Positions 56,568 through 64,000 of a stretch of DNA of 64,000 nt are shown here, piece after piece; position 1 is the stretch's first letter; each line of letters opens with the position of its first letter. The position numbers and the translations under genes are program-made. The stretch covers positions 868,001 through 932,000 of the forward strand of contig NZ_CP118976.1 of NCBI RefSeq assembly GCF_029024945.1, given 5' to 3'. Source of the DNA: Staphylococcus succinus (GTDB lineage: Bacteria > Bacillota > Bacilli > Staphylococcales > Staphylococcaceae). Under the pieces are notes generated by a model. That model was not told the origin of the DNA, did not search any database, and worked only from the letters and a program-made list of their open reading frames with translations.

Positions 56568-56666
56568 GTGATAATAAAAAAAGACTATCTAGTTGAATAA
56601 TACACCCCTCTAAAATTAGACACTTTAAATATAAAAAGTGAACTATAATCAGAGGAGTGTATTTTT

Positions 56667-56939
56667 ATGACTAGAAATAAAATGCCTGTAGAAAAATGCA
56701 TGAAAATAGTTGAAGATATTATTAATGAAAATATTATTAATGAAAATATATCTATATATAATGCAGCAAAAAATAATGAAGTTTCTAGTGTTACATGACA
56801 AGAGTGGGTAAGAATAGATAAAGTTTATAGTGTAGAAGGATTAAAACTGTTTAGCAAAAGAACTAAATATTCTTCTGAGCTTAAAGCAATTGCAATAGAA
56901 AATGTTTTAGAGCGAATATTCCACCGTATAAACTTGTGA
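56667..56939 (+). pseudogene. Degenerate IS3-type transposase OrfA remnant
   Basis: A frame starting MTRNKMPVEKCMKIVEDI runs to an internal TGA (56796-56798), then continues in frame (QEWVRIDKVYSVEGLKLFSKRTKYSSELKAIAIENVL) to a TGA at 56937. A helix-turn-helix transposase of the IS3 group is suggested by KRTKYSSELKAIAIE. A 12-bp in-frame duplication is present (ATTAATGAAAAT). Upstream, ATACACCCCTCT (from about 56609) and AGAGGAGTGTAT (56651-56662) form an imperfect inverted repeat. No OrfB is left. Confidence 0.6.
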
Positions 56940-57051
56940 AAAAGTATAAAATTAGCTCTATATCAGTTTTGAAGTTGTGTTAAAGAATTATAATAAAATA
57001 AAATCTAAAAAGCGCACTGAAAAAGGACTTTCTACTATGAAAAAAGTGATT

Positions 57052-57085
57052 GAATAACATATTAATAAATGTTAATATGTTATTC
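57052..57085 (+). promoter_or_regulatory. Perfect 14-bp inverted-repeat operator upstream of the metal regulator
   Basis: GAATAACATATTAA, six bases, TTAATATGTTATTC. ArsR/SmtB-family repressors bind such dyads at their own promoters. It lies 33 bases before the regulator start and is the strongest palindrome of this region. Confidence 0.8.
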
Positions 57086-57117
57086 ATATTAGATATAGAT
57101 AATATGAGGTGGATTAA

Positions 57118-57432
57118 ATGCATGACATTGAGTTAAAAGCACATTTTATACATGGTCTTTCTAATAAAGCACGTTTGACCATATTAGAGTTGCTTAAATC
57201 GAATGAAATGACTGTCAATGAGATTGTTAAACAATCTCAAATAAGTCAATCTAGTATTTCTCAACATTTAGCTTGTCTCAAAGGGTGCGGTTTGGTTAAT
57301 TCTAGACAAGAAGGTAAATACGTTTATTACCAAATAAAAAACAATCAAATTTTAGAACTGCTTAAACTTATTGATTCTGTAGTTGAAAATACTGAAGATG
57401 ATATTCAAAGTTGCCAGCATCATACTATATAA
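57118..57432 (+). CDS. ArsR/SmtB-family metal-responsive repressor (CmtR-like)
   Basis: 104 residues. Winged helix with SNKARLTILELL, SQSSISQHLACLKGCGLV and REGKYVYYQI. The LACLKGCGLV segment places two cysteines in the recognition-helix region as in mycobacterial CmtR, a Cd/Pb sensor. A C-terminal SCQHH could add a ligand. GAGGTGG precedes the ATG. It is 18 bases upstream of the ATPase and presumably controls it. Unlike S. aureus pI258 CadC in sequence. Confidence 0.88.
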   Translation: MHDIELKAHFIHGLSNKARLTILELLKSNEMTVNEIVKQSQISQSSISQHLACLKGCGLVNSRQEGKYVYYQIKNNQILELLKLIDSVVENTEDDIQSCQHHTI

Positions 57433-57450
57433 CGAAAGAAGATGACTTAA

Positions 57451-59967
57451 ATGAGTACTAATTGCTGTAATAATAAAGCTGAATCCAATACTTGTTGCAC
57501 AAGTAACTCAGTTAACGAAAACAAGTGTTGTGGTAATGAGCCTAAGGTAGCAAATCAAAATGACAAATGCTGTACAAATAACGGTGAAAGCATCGATTCA
57601 ACTCATAACATTTCATGTAATGCTATGAGTAATAGTTCTGAAGAAGACGATGAAGTAGCCACCCCATTTTCAAATTATAATTTTAAAGTAACAGGTATGG
57701 ATTGTAGTTCATGTGCAATAACCATTGAAAAAGCATTAAGACCTTTAGACGATGTAACTAACCCTAAAGTTAATTTTTCTACAAGTAAATTAAGTGTTGG
57801 ACTAAAATCTCAAAGTAGTATTAATCAAGTGACTCAAATACTAAAAAAATTGGGTTATGGTATCGAAGAAAATGATAGCAATCAAAACTATACAACATTT
57901 TCAATAGAAGGTATGGATTGTGGTAGTTGTGCTAAAAGTATTGAAAAACATTTGAACAATTTACCCTATGTAAATGACACACAAGTTAGTTTTTCAACTG
58001 GAAAAATGCAGATTGATTTTGAAGGCAATCAAACTAAAAATATTGAAAAAGAAGTTTCTAAAATCGGTTATTCTGCTACATTACAATCCAGTAATAAAAA
58101 TAATAATACGAAGTGGCATTTGTTTAGTAAGCCTATTATATCAACACTATTTCTTATTCTCGGTATTGTTTCATCTATGGTATCATTACCCATCTGGCTA
58201 ACTAATTTGATGTATATCATTGCTATTGTAGTCAGTGGTATAAAACCCTTAAAAAGTGGCTATTATGCTATTAAATCTAAGAGTTTAGATATGAATGTTT
58301 TAATGTCTGTAGCTGTTATTGGTGCCATATTAATTGGTGAGTTTTTTGAAGGCGCAATCGTCGTTTTACTATTTACTATTGGCACTTTATTACAAACTAT
58401 TTCTATAGATAAAACAAGAAATTCTATTCAATCGTTAATGGATATTACACCAACAGAAGCAAACGTTGTAACAGAAAGAGGAATCATTTCAAAAAACTTA
58501 AAAAACATTAGTGTTGGAGAAATTTTACTTGTAAAACCAGGCGATCGAATACCATTAGACGGTACGATTATAGAAGGATATTCAAGTTTAAATCAGGCAC
58601 CTATAACTGGTGAATCTATTCCTGTAGACAAAACGATAAATGAAGAAACTTATGCAGGTTCTATTAATGAAAACGGCACTTTAAAAATACGTGTTTCAAG
58701 ATTAGTTAAAGATACCACGCTATCTAAAATCATTCATATGGTTGAAGAAGCACAAGAAAATAAAGCACCTACACAAGCTTTTATTGACCGATTTTCTGAA
58801 ATTTATACACCTATTGTATTCATTTTAGCATTATTAGTAATGGTAGTCCCTCCTATTTTTTCTTTAGGAACATGGGGAGAATGGTTTTATAAAGGTCTTG
58901 AACTGCTTGTTATAGCATGTCCATGTGCACTAGTTATTTCTACTCCTGTAGCTATTGTTACGGGTATTGGCAGCGCAGCAAAAAAAGGTGTACTTATCAA
59001 AGGTGGCAATCATTTGGAAACTTTAGGTACACTATCAGCTTTAGCATTTGATAAAACTGGAACGCTGACTGAAGGACGCCCAAAAGTTTCAGACATTAAA
59101 ACAATCGAATCTGACAAAGAAATGTTTTTGGATATTGCGCTAAGTTTAGAAGCATACTCAACGCATCCAATTAGCAATGCAATTGTCGACTATGTCTCTC
59201 AATTTAAATCCATAACATACGATGTTACTGATTTTGAAAATATTGTTGGACGAGGTGTTAAAGGTAAAATAGACCATAATAATATTTATGCTGGAAACAT
59301 AAAGTTAATAGAATCTATTAATGAAAATATTGAGAATTATAAAGATGAAATATATTCATACGAGCAACAAGGATACACAATTATTATTATTGCATCATCA
59401 GATAAAATCTATGGTTTTATTACTGTTGAAGATCCATTACGATCGGATATCAATCAAACAATACAACAATTAAATGGAGCTAATATTAAAAACACTATAA
59501 TGCTTACAGGTGATAATAAAGGAACTGCTCATAAAATAGCACAACTTTCAGGTATCAAAGAGGTTTATGCTGAGTTAATGCCTGAAGATAAATTATCAGC
59601 TATCAGAGACTTACAAAACAAAGGCTATCGTGTAGGTATGATTGGAGATGGTATCAATGATGCTCCTGCTTTAGCACAAAGCGAAGTAGGTATTGCAATG
59701 GGTGGTATTGGATCAGATACTGCAATGGAAACAGCAGATGTAGTATTAATGTCAGATAATATAAATCAGCTAACAGATACTATCTCTATTAGTAAGAAAG
59801 TTAAGAATATAATTAAACAAAATATATATTTTTCAATTATTATTAAAATAATTGCCTTTATCTTAGTATTTCCTGGATTATTAACACTTTGGTTAGCCGT
59901 ATTAAGCGATACAGGTGCAGCAATATTAGTTATATTAAATTCATTGCGCTTATTAAAAACTAAGTAA
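57451..59967 (+). CDS. P1B-type heavy-metal ATPase (Cd/Zn/Pb class)
   Basis: 838 residues. A Cys-rich N-terminus with four CC pairs (5-6, 15-16, 26-27, 40-41), then two heavy-metal-associated domains (GMDCSSCAITIEKAL, GMDCGSCAKSIEKHL). Core motifs: TGES, CPC in IACPCALVIS, phosphorylated aspartate in DKTGTLTEG, HP in STHPISNAIV and GDGINDAPALA. The CPC with an ending similar to CadA/ZntA favours Cd/Zn/Pb export over copper. cadA-like; symbol withheld because subtype is uncertain. Confidence 0.93.
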   Translation: MSTNCCNNKAESNTCCTSNSVNENKCCGNEPKVANQNDKCCTNNGESIDSTHNISCNAMSNSSEEDDEVATPFSNYNFKVTGMDCSSCAITIEKALRPLDDVTNPKVNFSTSKLSVGLKSQSSINQVTQILKKLGYGIEENDSNQNYTTFSIEGMDCGSCAKSIEKHLNNLPYVNDTQVSFSTGKMQIDFEGNQTKNIEKEVSKIGYSATLQSSNKNNNTKWHLFSKPIISTLFLILGIVSSMVSLPIWLTNLMYIIAIVVSGIKPLKSGYYAIKSKSLDMNVLMSVAVIGAILIGEFFEGAIVVLLFTIGTLLQTISIDKTRNSIQSLMDITPTEANVVTERGIISKNLKNISVGEILLVKPGDRIPLDGTIIEGYSSLNQAPITGESIPVDKTINEETYAGSINENGTLKIRVSRLVKDTTLSKIIHMVEEAQENKAPTQAFIDRFSEIYTPIVFILALLVMVVPPIFSLGTWGEWFYKGLELLVIACPCALVISTPVAIVTGIGSAAKKGVLIKGGNHLETLGTLSALAFDKTGTLTEGRPKVSDIKTIESDKEMFLDIALSLEAYSTHPISNAIVDYVSQFKSITYDVTDFENIVGRGVKGKIDHNNIYAGNIKLIESINENIENYKDEIYSYEQQGYTIIIIASSDKIYGFITVEDPLRSDINQTIQQLNGANIKNTIMLTGDNKGTAHKIAQLSGIKEVYAELMPEDKLSAIRDLQNKGYRVGMIGDGINDAPALAQSEVGIAMGGIGSDTAMETADVVLMSDNINQLTDTISISKKVKNIIKQNIYFSIIIKIIAFILVFPGLLTLWLAVLSDTGAAILVILNSLRLLKTK

Positions 59968-60038
59968 AAAACTTATAATGAAAAAGTTTTGTATATATAG
60001 TTATAAAGTAGTTTGAATATAGTAAAATTAACTATAAC

Positions 60039-60074
60039 AAAAGCTAGAACAGTGAGGATTGTTCTAGCTTTTAT
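60039..60074 (+). terminator. Terminator of the metal ATPase operon
   Basis: Stem AAAAGCTAGAACA/TGTTCTAGCTTTT with an 8-nt loop. Confidence 0.9.
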
Positions 60075-60156
60075 ATTTTCTTATGTATTAAGTGAAATTA
60101 TTTTCAATATAGCAATTTAATGACAGTTAATAGTAAATACATGGATTATTATATAA

Positions 60157-60211
60157 AGAAAAGATACGTTCTGTAGTTTAACAGATTATTGCCAAACTCT
60201 AGAACGTATCT
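60157..60211 (-). terminator. Probable terminator of arsRBC
   Basis: On the minus strand, AGATACGTTCT/AGAACGTATCT with an inner GTTT/AAAC pairing, then TTTCTTTAT. It lies about 70 bases beyond the arsC stop. The rest of the 313-bp gap between ATPase and arsC shows nothing further. Confidence 0.7.
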
Positions 60212-60280
60212 AAATAATTAATTTTATATTTAAGGTGTCTACCTTGACGATAGTGGTTTAAAAGATAGTCTTTTTTGTTA

Positions 60281-60676
60281 CTATGCTTGATTAAATTGTT
60301 TTATTCTTTGTCCGATTTCATCTCTAACACGTTGGAATTCTGACCACTCTTTACCTGCTGGGTCATCAAAACCCCAGTGCTCTTTTTTGACGTTTGGTGG
60401 TAAGATAGGGCAATTATCGTCTGCATCACTACATAACGTTACGACCAAATCTGATTGTTTTAAGATATCACTATTAATCAAGTCTGATGTATGGTTTGAT
60501 ATGTCAATATCTACTTCTTTCATAGCTTCTATTGCTTTAGGATTAACGCCATGTGTTTCAATACCAGCAGAATAGACATTCCAATCTTCACCTAATATTT
60601 TCTTCCCCCAACCCTCAGCCATCTGGCTACGACAAGAGTTTCCAGTACATATAAAATAAATTGTTTTTTTATCCAT
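60281..60676 (-). CDS. arsC: Thioredoxin-coupled arsenate reductase
   Basis: 131 residues, the size of pI258 ArsC. The low-molecular-weight phosphatase loop CTGNSCRSQMAEGW holds the nucleophile Cys10 and Cys15; the redox pair Cys82 and Cys89 is in VTLCSDADDNCPILP. It reduces arsenate to arsenite for ArsB. Confidence 0.96.
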   Translation of the reverse strand: MDKKTIYFICTGNSCRSQMAEGWGKKILGEDWNVYSAGIETHGVNPKAIEAMKEVDIDISNHTSDLINSDILKQSDLVVTLCSDADDNCPILPPNVKKEHWGFDDPAGKEWSEFQRVRDEIGQRIKQFNQA

Positions 60677-60693
60677 AATTAATTCCTCTTTTC

Positions 60694-61983
60694 TTAAAAT
60701 ATAATGAGTGTAAGATATAAACCTAACAGTGTTACCAATAGCACAGGAATGGTAATAATGATTCCTGTTTTAAAGTAAACACCCCAAGAAATTTTTACGC
60801 CTTTTTGTGTTAACACATGCAACCAAAGTAATGTTGCTAAAGAACCGATAGGTGTTATTTTAGGACCTAAATCTGAGCCGATAACATTCGCATAAATCAT
60901 ACCTTCTTTTAATATACCTGTGGCATTAGATTGTCCAATTGCAATAGCATCAATCAAAACAGTAGGCATATTATTCATAATTGAAGAAAGAAAGGCAGCT
61001 ATCAGGCCTGTGCCCATAATACTGCTGAATAAACCATAGTTTGAAATATTAGTTAAAATGTCAGCTAGAATAGTAGTGATTCCTACATTTTTCAAACCAA
61101 ATACTACGAGATACATGCCAATTGAAAATATTACAATATTCCAAGGCGCGCCTTTAACGACTTGTCGCGTATTCACAGCAGGTGATTTGCGTGCTAATAA
61201 AAGGAATATAATCGCAATCGTTCCCGCGATGAAGGACACCGGAATATGGATAAATTCACTTATAAGGTAGCCTATAAGTAAGATAGCTAAGACAAACCAA
61301 GATAAATGAAAAAGTTTCTTATCTTTAATTGCTTCCTGTGGAATTTTAAGATTGTTATCATCAAATGTCTTGGGTATTGACTTGTTGAAGTATACCCATA
61401 GTATTAAAATACTAGCAATGAGTGAAAAAATATTTGGGATAATCATTCGACTAAAATATTCAATGAACCCAATGTCAAAGTAATCTGCAGAAACGATATT
61501 AACCAAGTTACTAACAATTAAAGGTAGCGAGGTTGTATCTGCGATAAAACCACTAGCTATAATAAAAGGGAAAATAATTTTTTGATTAAATCCTAAATTA
61601 CGGACCATAGCTAAAACAATAGGTGTTAAAATCAATGCAGCTCCGTCATTAGCAAAGAAAGCTGCTACAACTGATCCGAGTAATGAAATATAGATAAACA
61701 TCGTTAATCCATTGCCTTTTGAAGCTTTGACCATATGACGGGCAGACCATTCGAAGAAACCAATTTCATCCAATATTAACGATATAATAATAACGGCTAT
61801 GAAGGTTAAGGTAGCATTCCAAACAATTCCTGTAACTTCTACGACATCATTTAATGATACAACGCCTGTAATGATAGCTAATATGGCTCCAATGGCGGCT
61901 GTGATTCCTATATCTAGGCCTTTAGGCTGCCATATTACAAAAAGGAGCGTTAAGACAAAAATAAAAATAGCTAATGCTACCAT
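60694..61983 (-). CDS. arsB: Arsenite efflux membrane protein
   Basis: 429 residues, about 12 hydrophobic segments. Conserved blocks are FFANDGAALILTPIVLA and the repeat-related SSIMNNMPTVLIDAIAIG. Its ATG overlaps the arsR stop (TAATG). It works without ArsA here, since no arsA is present. Confidence 0.96.
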   Translation of the reverse strand: MVALAIFIFVLTLLFVIWQPKGLDIGITAAIGAILAIITGVVSLNDVVEVTGIVWNATLTFIAVIIISLILDEIGFFEWSARHMVKASKGNGLTMFIYISLLGSVVAAFFANDGAALILTPIVLAMVRNLGFNQKIIFPFIIASGFIADTTSLPLIVSNLVNIVSADYFDIGFIEYFSRMIIPNIFSLIASILILWVYFNKSIPKTFDDNNLKIPQEAIKDKKLFHLSWFVLAILLIGYLISEFIHIPVSFIAGTIAIIFLLLARKSPAVNTRQVVKGAPWNIVIFSIGMYLVVFGLKNVGITTILADILTNISNYGLFSSIMGTGLIAAFLSSIMNNMPTVLIDAIAIGQSNATGILKEGMIYANVIGSDLGPKITPIGSLATLLWLHVLTQKGVKISWGVYFKTGIIITIPVLLVTLLGLYLTLIIF

Positions 61984-62300
61984 TAGTTACACTCACCTTT
62001 CGTTATAACGTCACATATACATGGCATATTATTGGTATTCAATAGAGTGAGACGTTTTGTAATGTCAGCTAATACATCATGATTCAACTTGTATAAATTT
62101 TTGTTACCTTCTTTTCTATAGGTAACAAGGTTATTATCTTTAAGTACTTTCATATGGTGACTCAAAGTAGGTTGGGAAAAAGAAAAATGTTCTAATAAGT
62201 CACAAGCACATTGTTCACCACAAGACAGTAAATCTAAAATTTCGAGGCGATTACTATCAGCAATCACTTTTAAATATTGAGAAGTTTCTTTATAATTCAT
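61983..62300 (-). CDS. arsR: Arsenical resistance operon repressor
   Basis: 105 residues from the ATG at 62300 (MNYKETSQYLKVIADSNRL), 5 bases after AAAGGAAG. The arsenite-binding CACDLL in the third helix and HTH SQPTLSHHMKVLKDNNLV mark ArsR. A further in-frame ATG upstream lacks a ribosome site. Confidence 0.95.
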   Translation of the reverse strand: MNYKETSQYLKVIADSNRLEILDLLSCGEQCACDLLEHFSFSQPTLSHHMKVLKDNNLVTYRKEGNKNLYKLNHDVLADITKRLTLLNTNNMPCICDVITKGECN

Positions 62301-62345
62301 TTTTCTTCCTTTCATTGTGGAGAGTTTAAAATAAATGTAATTCAC

Positions 62346-62385
62346 CTACATAGATTAACATCTATATAGTTTTAAGTCTATGTAG
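62346..62385 (-). promoter_or_regulatory. Probable ars operator
   Basis: CTACATAGA (62346-62354) and TCTATGTAG (62377-62385) form a perfect 9-bp inverted repeat with a further CATCTATATAG inside, in the gap between arsR and the lactonase. Consistent with an ArsR binding region; a clean -35/-10 pair could not be fixed. Confidence 0.6.
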
Positions 62386-62499
62386 TTTATAAAAAAATAA
62401 AATAACTATCAAAATAGCTATATGCATAAAACAACCAATTGATTGTTAATTGATTGAATATTTATTAAAATGGAACTATATCAAAATGGAGGGGTTTAT

Positions 62500-63537
62500 A
62501 TGACGACGATAGGTTATATAGGTACATACACGAAAAAAGAGGGGAAAGGAATTTATCGCTTTCAATTAGATGAACAAACTGGGAAAGTGACAGAAGTTGA
62601 AACAGGATATGAACTTGAAGCATCAACCTACGTCAATCAGCACAAATCATTTTTATATGCTATTACACGTGAAGGTGATTATTGCGGCATTGCTAGCCTT
62701 AAAATTGGTGAAGAGGGTAAGCTCACTTTAATCAATAAATGTCTAGCATCTACAGCTGGTACTGGTTGTTACATTGATGTATCACCAGATGGAAAATATG
62801 TCTTTGAATCAGTTTATGGTGCGGGTTTAGCACGCTTATATGAAGCTAATCCATCAACAGGCGAAGTTGTTCGCTTAATTCAGGAATTAGAACATACGTA
62901 TCCAACAGGACCAAACGAAAGACAAGACAATCCACATGTACATTATCTTAGTACAACACCAGATGACAAATACGTTGTCGCAATGGATTTAGGTACGGAT
63001 AAAGTGGTTACTTATGAATTCAGTGATAATGGATTAAAGCCATACGCGGAGACTGATGTTGAACCAGGAGATGGCCCAAGGCATATCGCTTTCCATGAAA
63101 ATGGAGAATACGGATATATTGTGCATGAAATATCAAACAACGTAAGTGTTGTGAAATATGAAGATGGTCGGTTTACTGAAATTGAGCGTTATTCAACAAT
63201 TCCAGAAAATTTTGAAGACGAAACAAAACTCGCAGGTGTAAGACTATCTCATGATCAAAAATTCTTGTATATAAGTAATAGAGGACACGATAGCATAGCT
63301 ATTTTCAAAGTAGGAGAAGATGGCGCATCAATTTCATTTGTAGATATAGTACCTAGTGGTGGAGCATTCCCACGTGATTTTAATATCACTCAATCAGATG
63401 ATTATTTAGTTTGTGCACACCAAGAAGGAGATTATGCGTTAACCGTTTTTAAACGTGATAAAGTAACAGGTGAATTAGAAAAAGTAGATCATCAACAAGC
63501 TGCTCCAGAAGGCGTGTGTGTACAGTTTTTACAATAA
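62500..63537 (+). CDS. Lactonase family protein (6-phosphogluconolactonase type, seven-bladed propeller)
   Basis: 345 residues from the ATG at 62500 (MTTIGYIGTYTKKEGKGIY) behind GGAGGGG; an in-frame ATG at 62470 lacks a ribosome site. The family pattern YLSTTPDDKYVVAMDLGTD, GDGPRHIAFHENGEYGYIVHE and YISNRGHDSIAIF is typical of YkgB/Pgl propellers. It may hydrolyse 6-phosphogluconolactone. Chromosomal core gene after the metal block. Confidence 0.9.
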   Translation: MTTIGYIGTYTKKEGKGIYRFQLDEQTGKVTEVETGYELEASTYVNQHKSFLYAITREGDYCGIASLKIGEEGKLTLINKCLASTAGTGCYIDVSPDGKYVFESVYGAGLARLYEANPSTGEVVRLIQELEHTYPTGPNERQDNPHVHYLSTTPDDKYVVAMDLGTDKVVTYEFSDNGLKPYAETDVEPGDGPRHIAFHENGEYGYIVHEISNNVSVVKYEDGRFTEIERYSTIPENFEDETKLAGVRLSHDQKFLYISNRGHDSIAIFKVGEDGASISFVDIVPSGGAFPRDFNITQSDDYLVCAHQEGDYALTVFKRDKVTGELEKVDHQQAAPEGVCVQFLQ

Positions 63538-63557
63538 GTAGAATGAGAAGCTAAAAA

Positions 63558-63596
63558 ATATACCTGGTATGCGTAACGAACGCATACCAGGTATAT
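63558..63596. terminator. Bidirectional terminator between lactonase and aldehyde dehydrogenase
   Basis: Stem ATATACCTGGTATGCG/CGCATACCAGGTATAT with a 7-nt loop, A run before and T run after. Confidence 0.92.
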
Positions 63597-63597
63597 T

Positions 63598-64000
63598 TTA
63601 TTTATTAAAAAAAGTTTTAATATATTTAAATTTGCCTTTGTAAGGAGGGAAGAAAAGACTAGATTCAAGGCGAGTAGATTTGAAAATATAAGATTTGGCG
63701 TGACTAAACGTGTCAAAGCTATATTTTCCATGATATTGACCAATTCCAGAAGCGCCGACGCCCCCGAAAGGTAAATTTGAATTTGCTAAGTGCATAATCG
63801 TATCGTTGATTGCACCACCACCAAATGAAATTTCATTAAGCACACGTTCTGTAGCATTTTCATCTTCACTAAATAAATATAAGCTAAGTGGTTTAGGTTT
63901 GGTACGAATTAAGTCAATAGCTTCATCAAAGTCGTCATAAGTAATGATTGGTAATATTGGACCAAAAATTTCATCTTCCATAATTTTTGAATCAAAGGTA
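63598..64000 (-). CDS. Aldehyde dehydrogenase, C-terminal part (cut by window edge)
   Basis: The frame is open to the window edge (TFDSKIMEDEIFGPILPI), so about the last 134 residues are seen. EIFGPILPI, SLYLFSEDENATERVL, GGGAINDTIMHLANSNLPFGGVGASGIG and the basic hydrophobic tail are typical of class 3-like (YwdH) aldehyde dehydrogenases. The catalytic cysteine lies beyond the window. Confidence 0.92.
   Translation of the reverse strand, partial: TFDSKIMEDEIFGPILPIITYDDFDEAIDLIRTKPKPLSLYLFSEDENATERVLNEISFGGGAINDTIMHLANSNLPFGGVGASGIGQYHGKYSFDTFSHAKSYIFKSTRLESSLFFPPYKGKFKYIKTFFNK

Overview
The window is chromosomal DNA of a low-GC Staphylococcus, most likely of the S. saprophyticus / S. xylosus group. 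The evidence is staphylococcal synteny around agr, rex, groESL, the rRNA operon and the pmt genes, a two-gene sucrose locus (scrR next to scrB), and an AgrD whose predicted autoinducing-peptide core is GAKPCGGFF, which I recall for S. xylosus. The species call is an inference; the genus is secure.

Layout. 1-2 kb: 3' part of tex and an SprT-like gene. 2.3-7.7 kb: tRNA-Leu(GAG), tRNA-Gly(TCC) and a complete 16S-23S-5S rRNA operon. 7.8-8.2 kb: array 1, a 68-bp tandem palindromic repeat. 8.2-19.5 kb (minus strand): the branched-chain amino acid operon ilvDBNC-leuABCD-ilvA, headed by a promoter, a CodY-like site, a 22-residue ILV-rich leader peptide and an attenuator. 19.75-20.5 kb: array 2, eleven 64-bp repeats of the same structural family, running up to tsaE. 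20.5-23.1 kb: tsaE-tsaB-rimI-tsaD (tRNA t6A synthesis). 23-30 kb: VOC protein, membrane-anchored MutS-like ATPase, a DnaA-box cluster, ABC-F ATPase, rex, and a TsuA/TusA-type sulfur uptake pair. 30-34 kb: scrR, scrB and a fructokinase. 33.9-37.6 kb: agrBDCA, divergent P2/P3 promoters and a long RNAIII carrying a truncated delta-toxin frame. 37.6-44.8 kb: nitrilase-family hydrolase, nitroreductase, an SdrH-like repeat protein, mroQ and groES-groEL. 45-51 kb: DinB protein, aminotransferase, an Fst-type toxin-antitoxin locus under a LexA box, a small membrane protein, and pmtR-pmtABCD (phenol-soluble modulin export). 51-56.5 kb: thioredoxin-like protein, HAAS/DUF1700 and DUF4097 pair, a C45-family hydrolase, an 18-residue amphipathic peptide gene, a 56-residue membrane protein and a LexA-boxed YolD gene. 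56.6-62.4 kb: accessory metal block (transposase remnant, CmtR-like regulator and Cd/Zn-type ATPase, then arsRBC). 62.5-64 kb: lactonase and the end of an aldehyde dehydrogenase.

How it works together. Quorum sensing is encoded nearly whole: AgrB/AgrD make the signal, AgrC/AgrA sense it, RNAIII is the effector, MroQ is a known Agr accessory protease, and Pmt exports amphipathic peptides. Two separate transcription units, the Fst-like toxin and YolD, carry good LexA boxes inside their promoters and are predicted SOS genes. The amino-acid operon shows two layers of control (CodY-like site and leader-peptide attenuation).

Most striking items: the SOS-boxed type I toxin-antitoxin locus; the two tandem palindromic arrays whose stems covary between arrays and which bracket the ilv-leu operon; the extended RNAIII with a broken hld; the 18-residue peptide gene; and the DnaA-box cluster next to the ABC-F gene.
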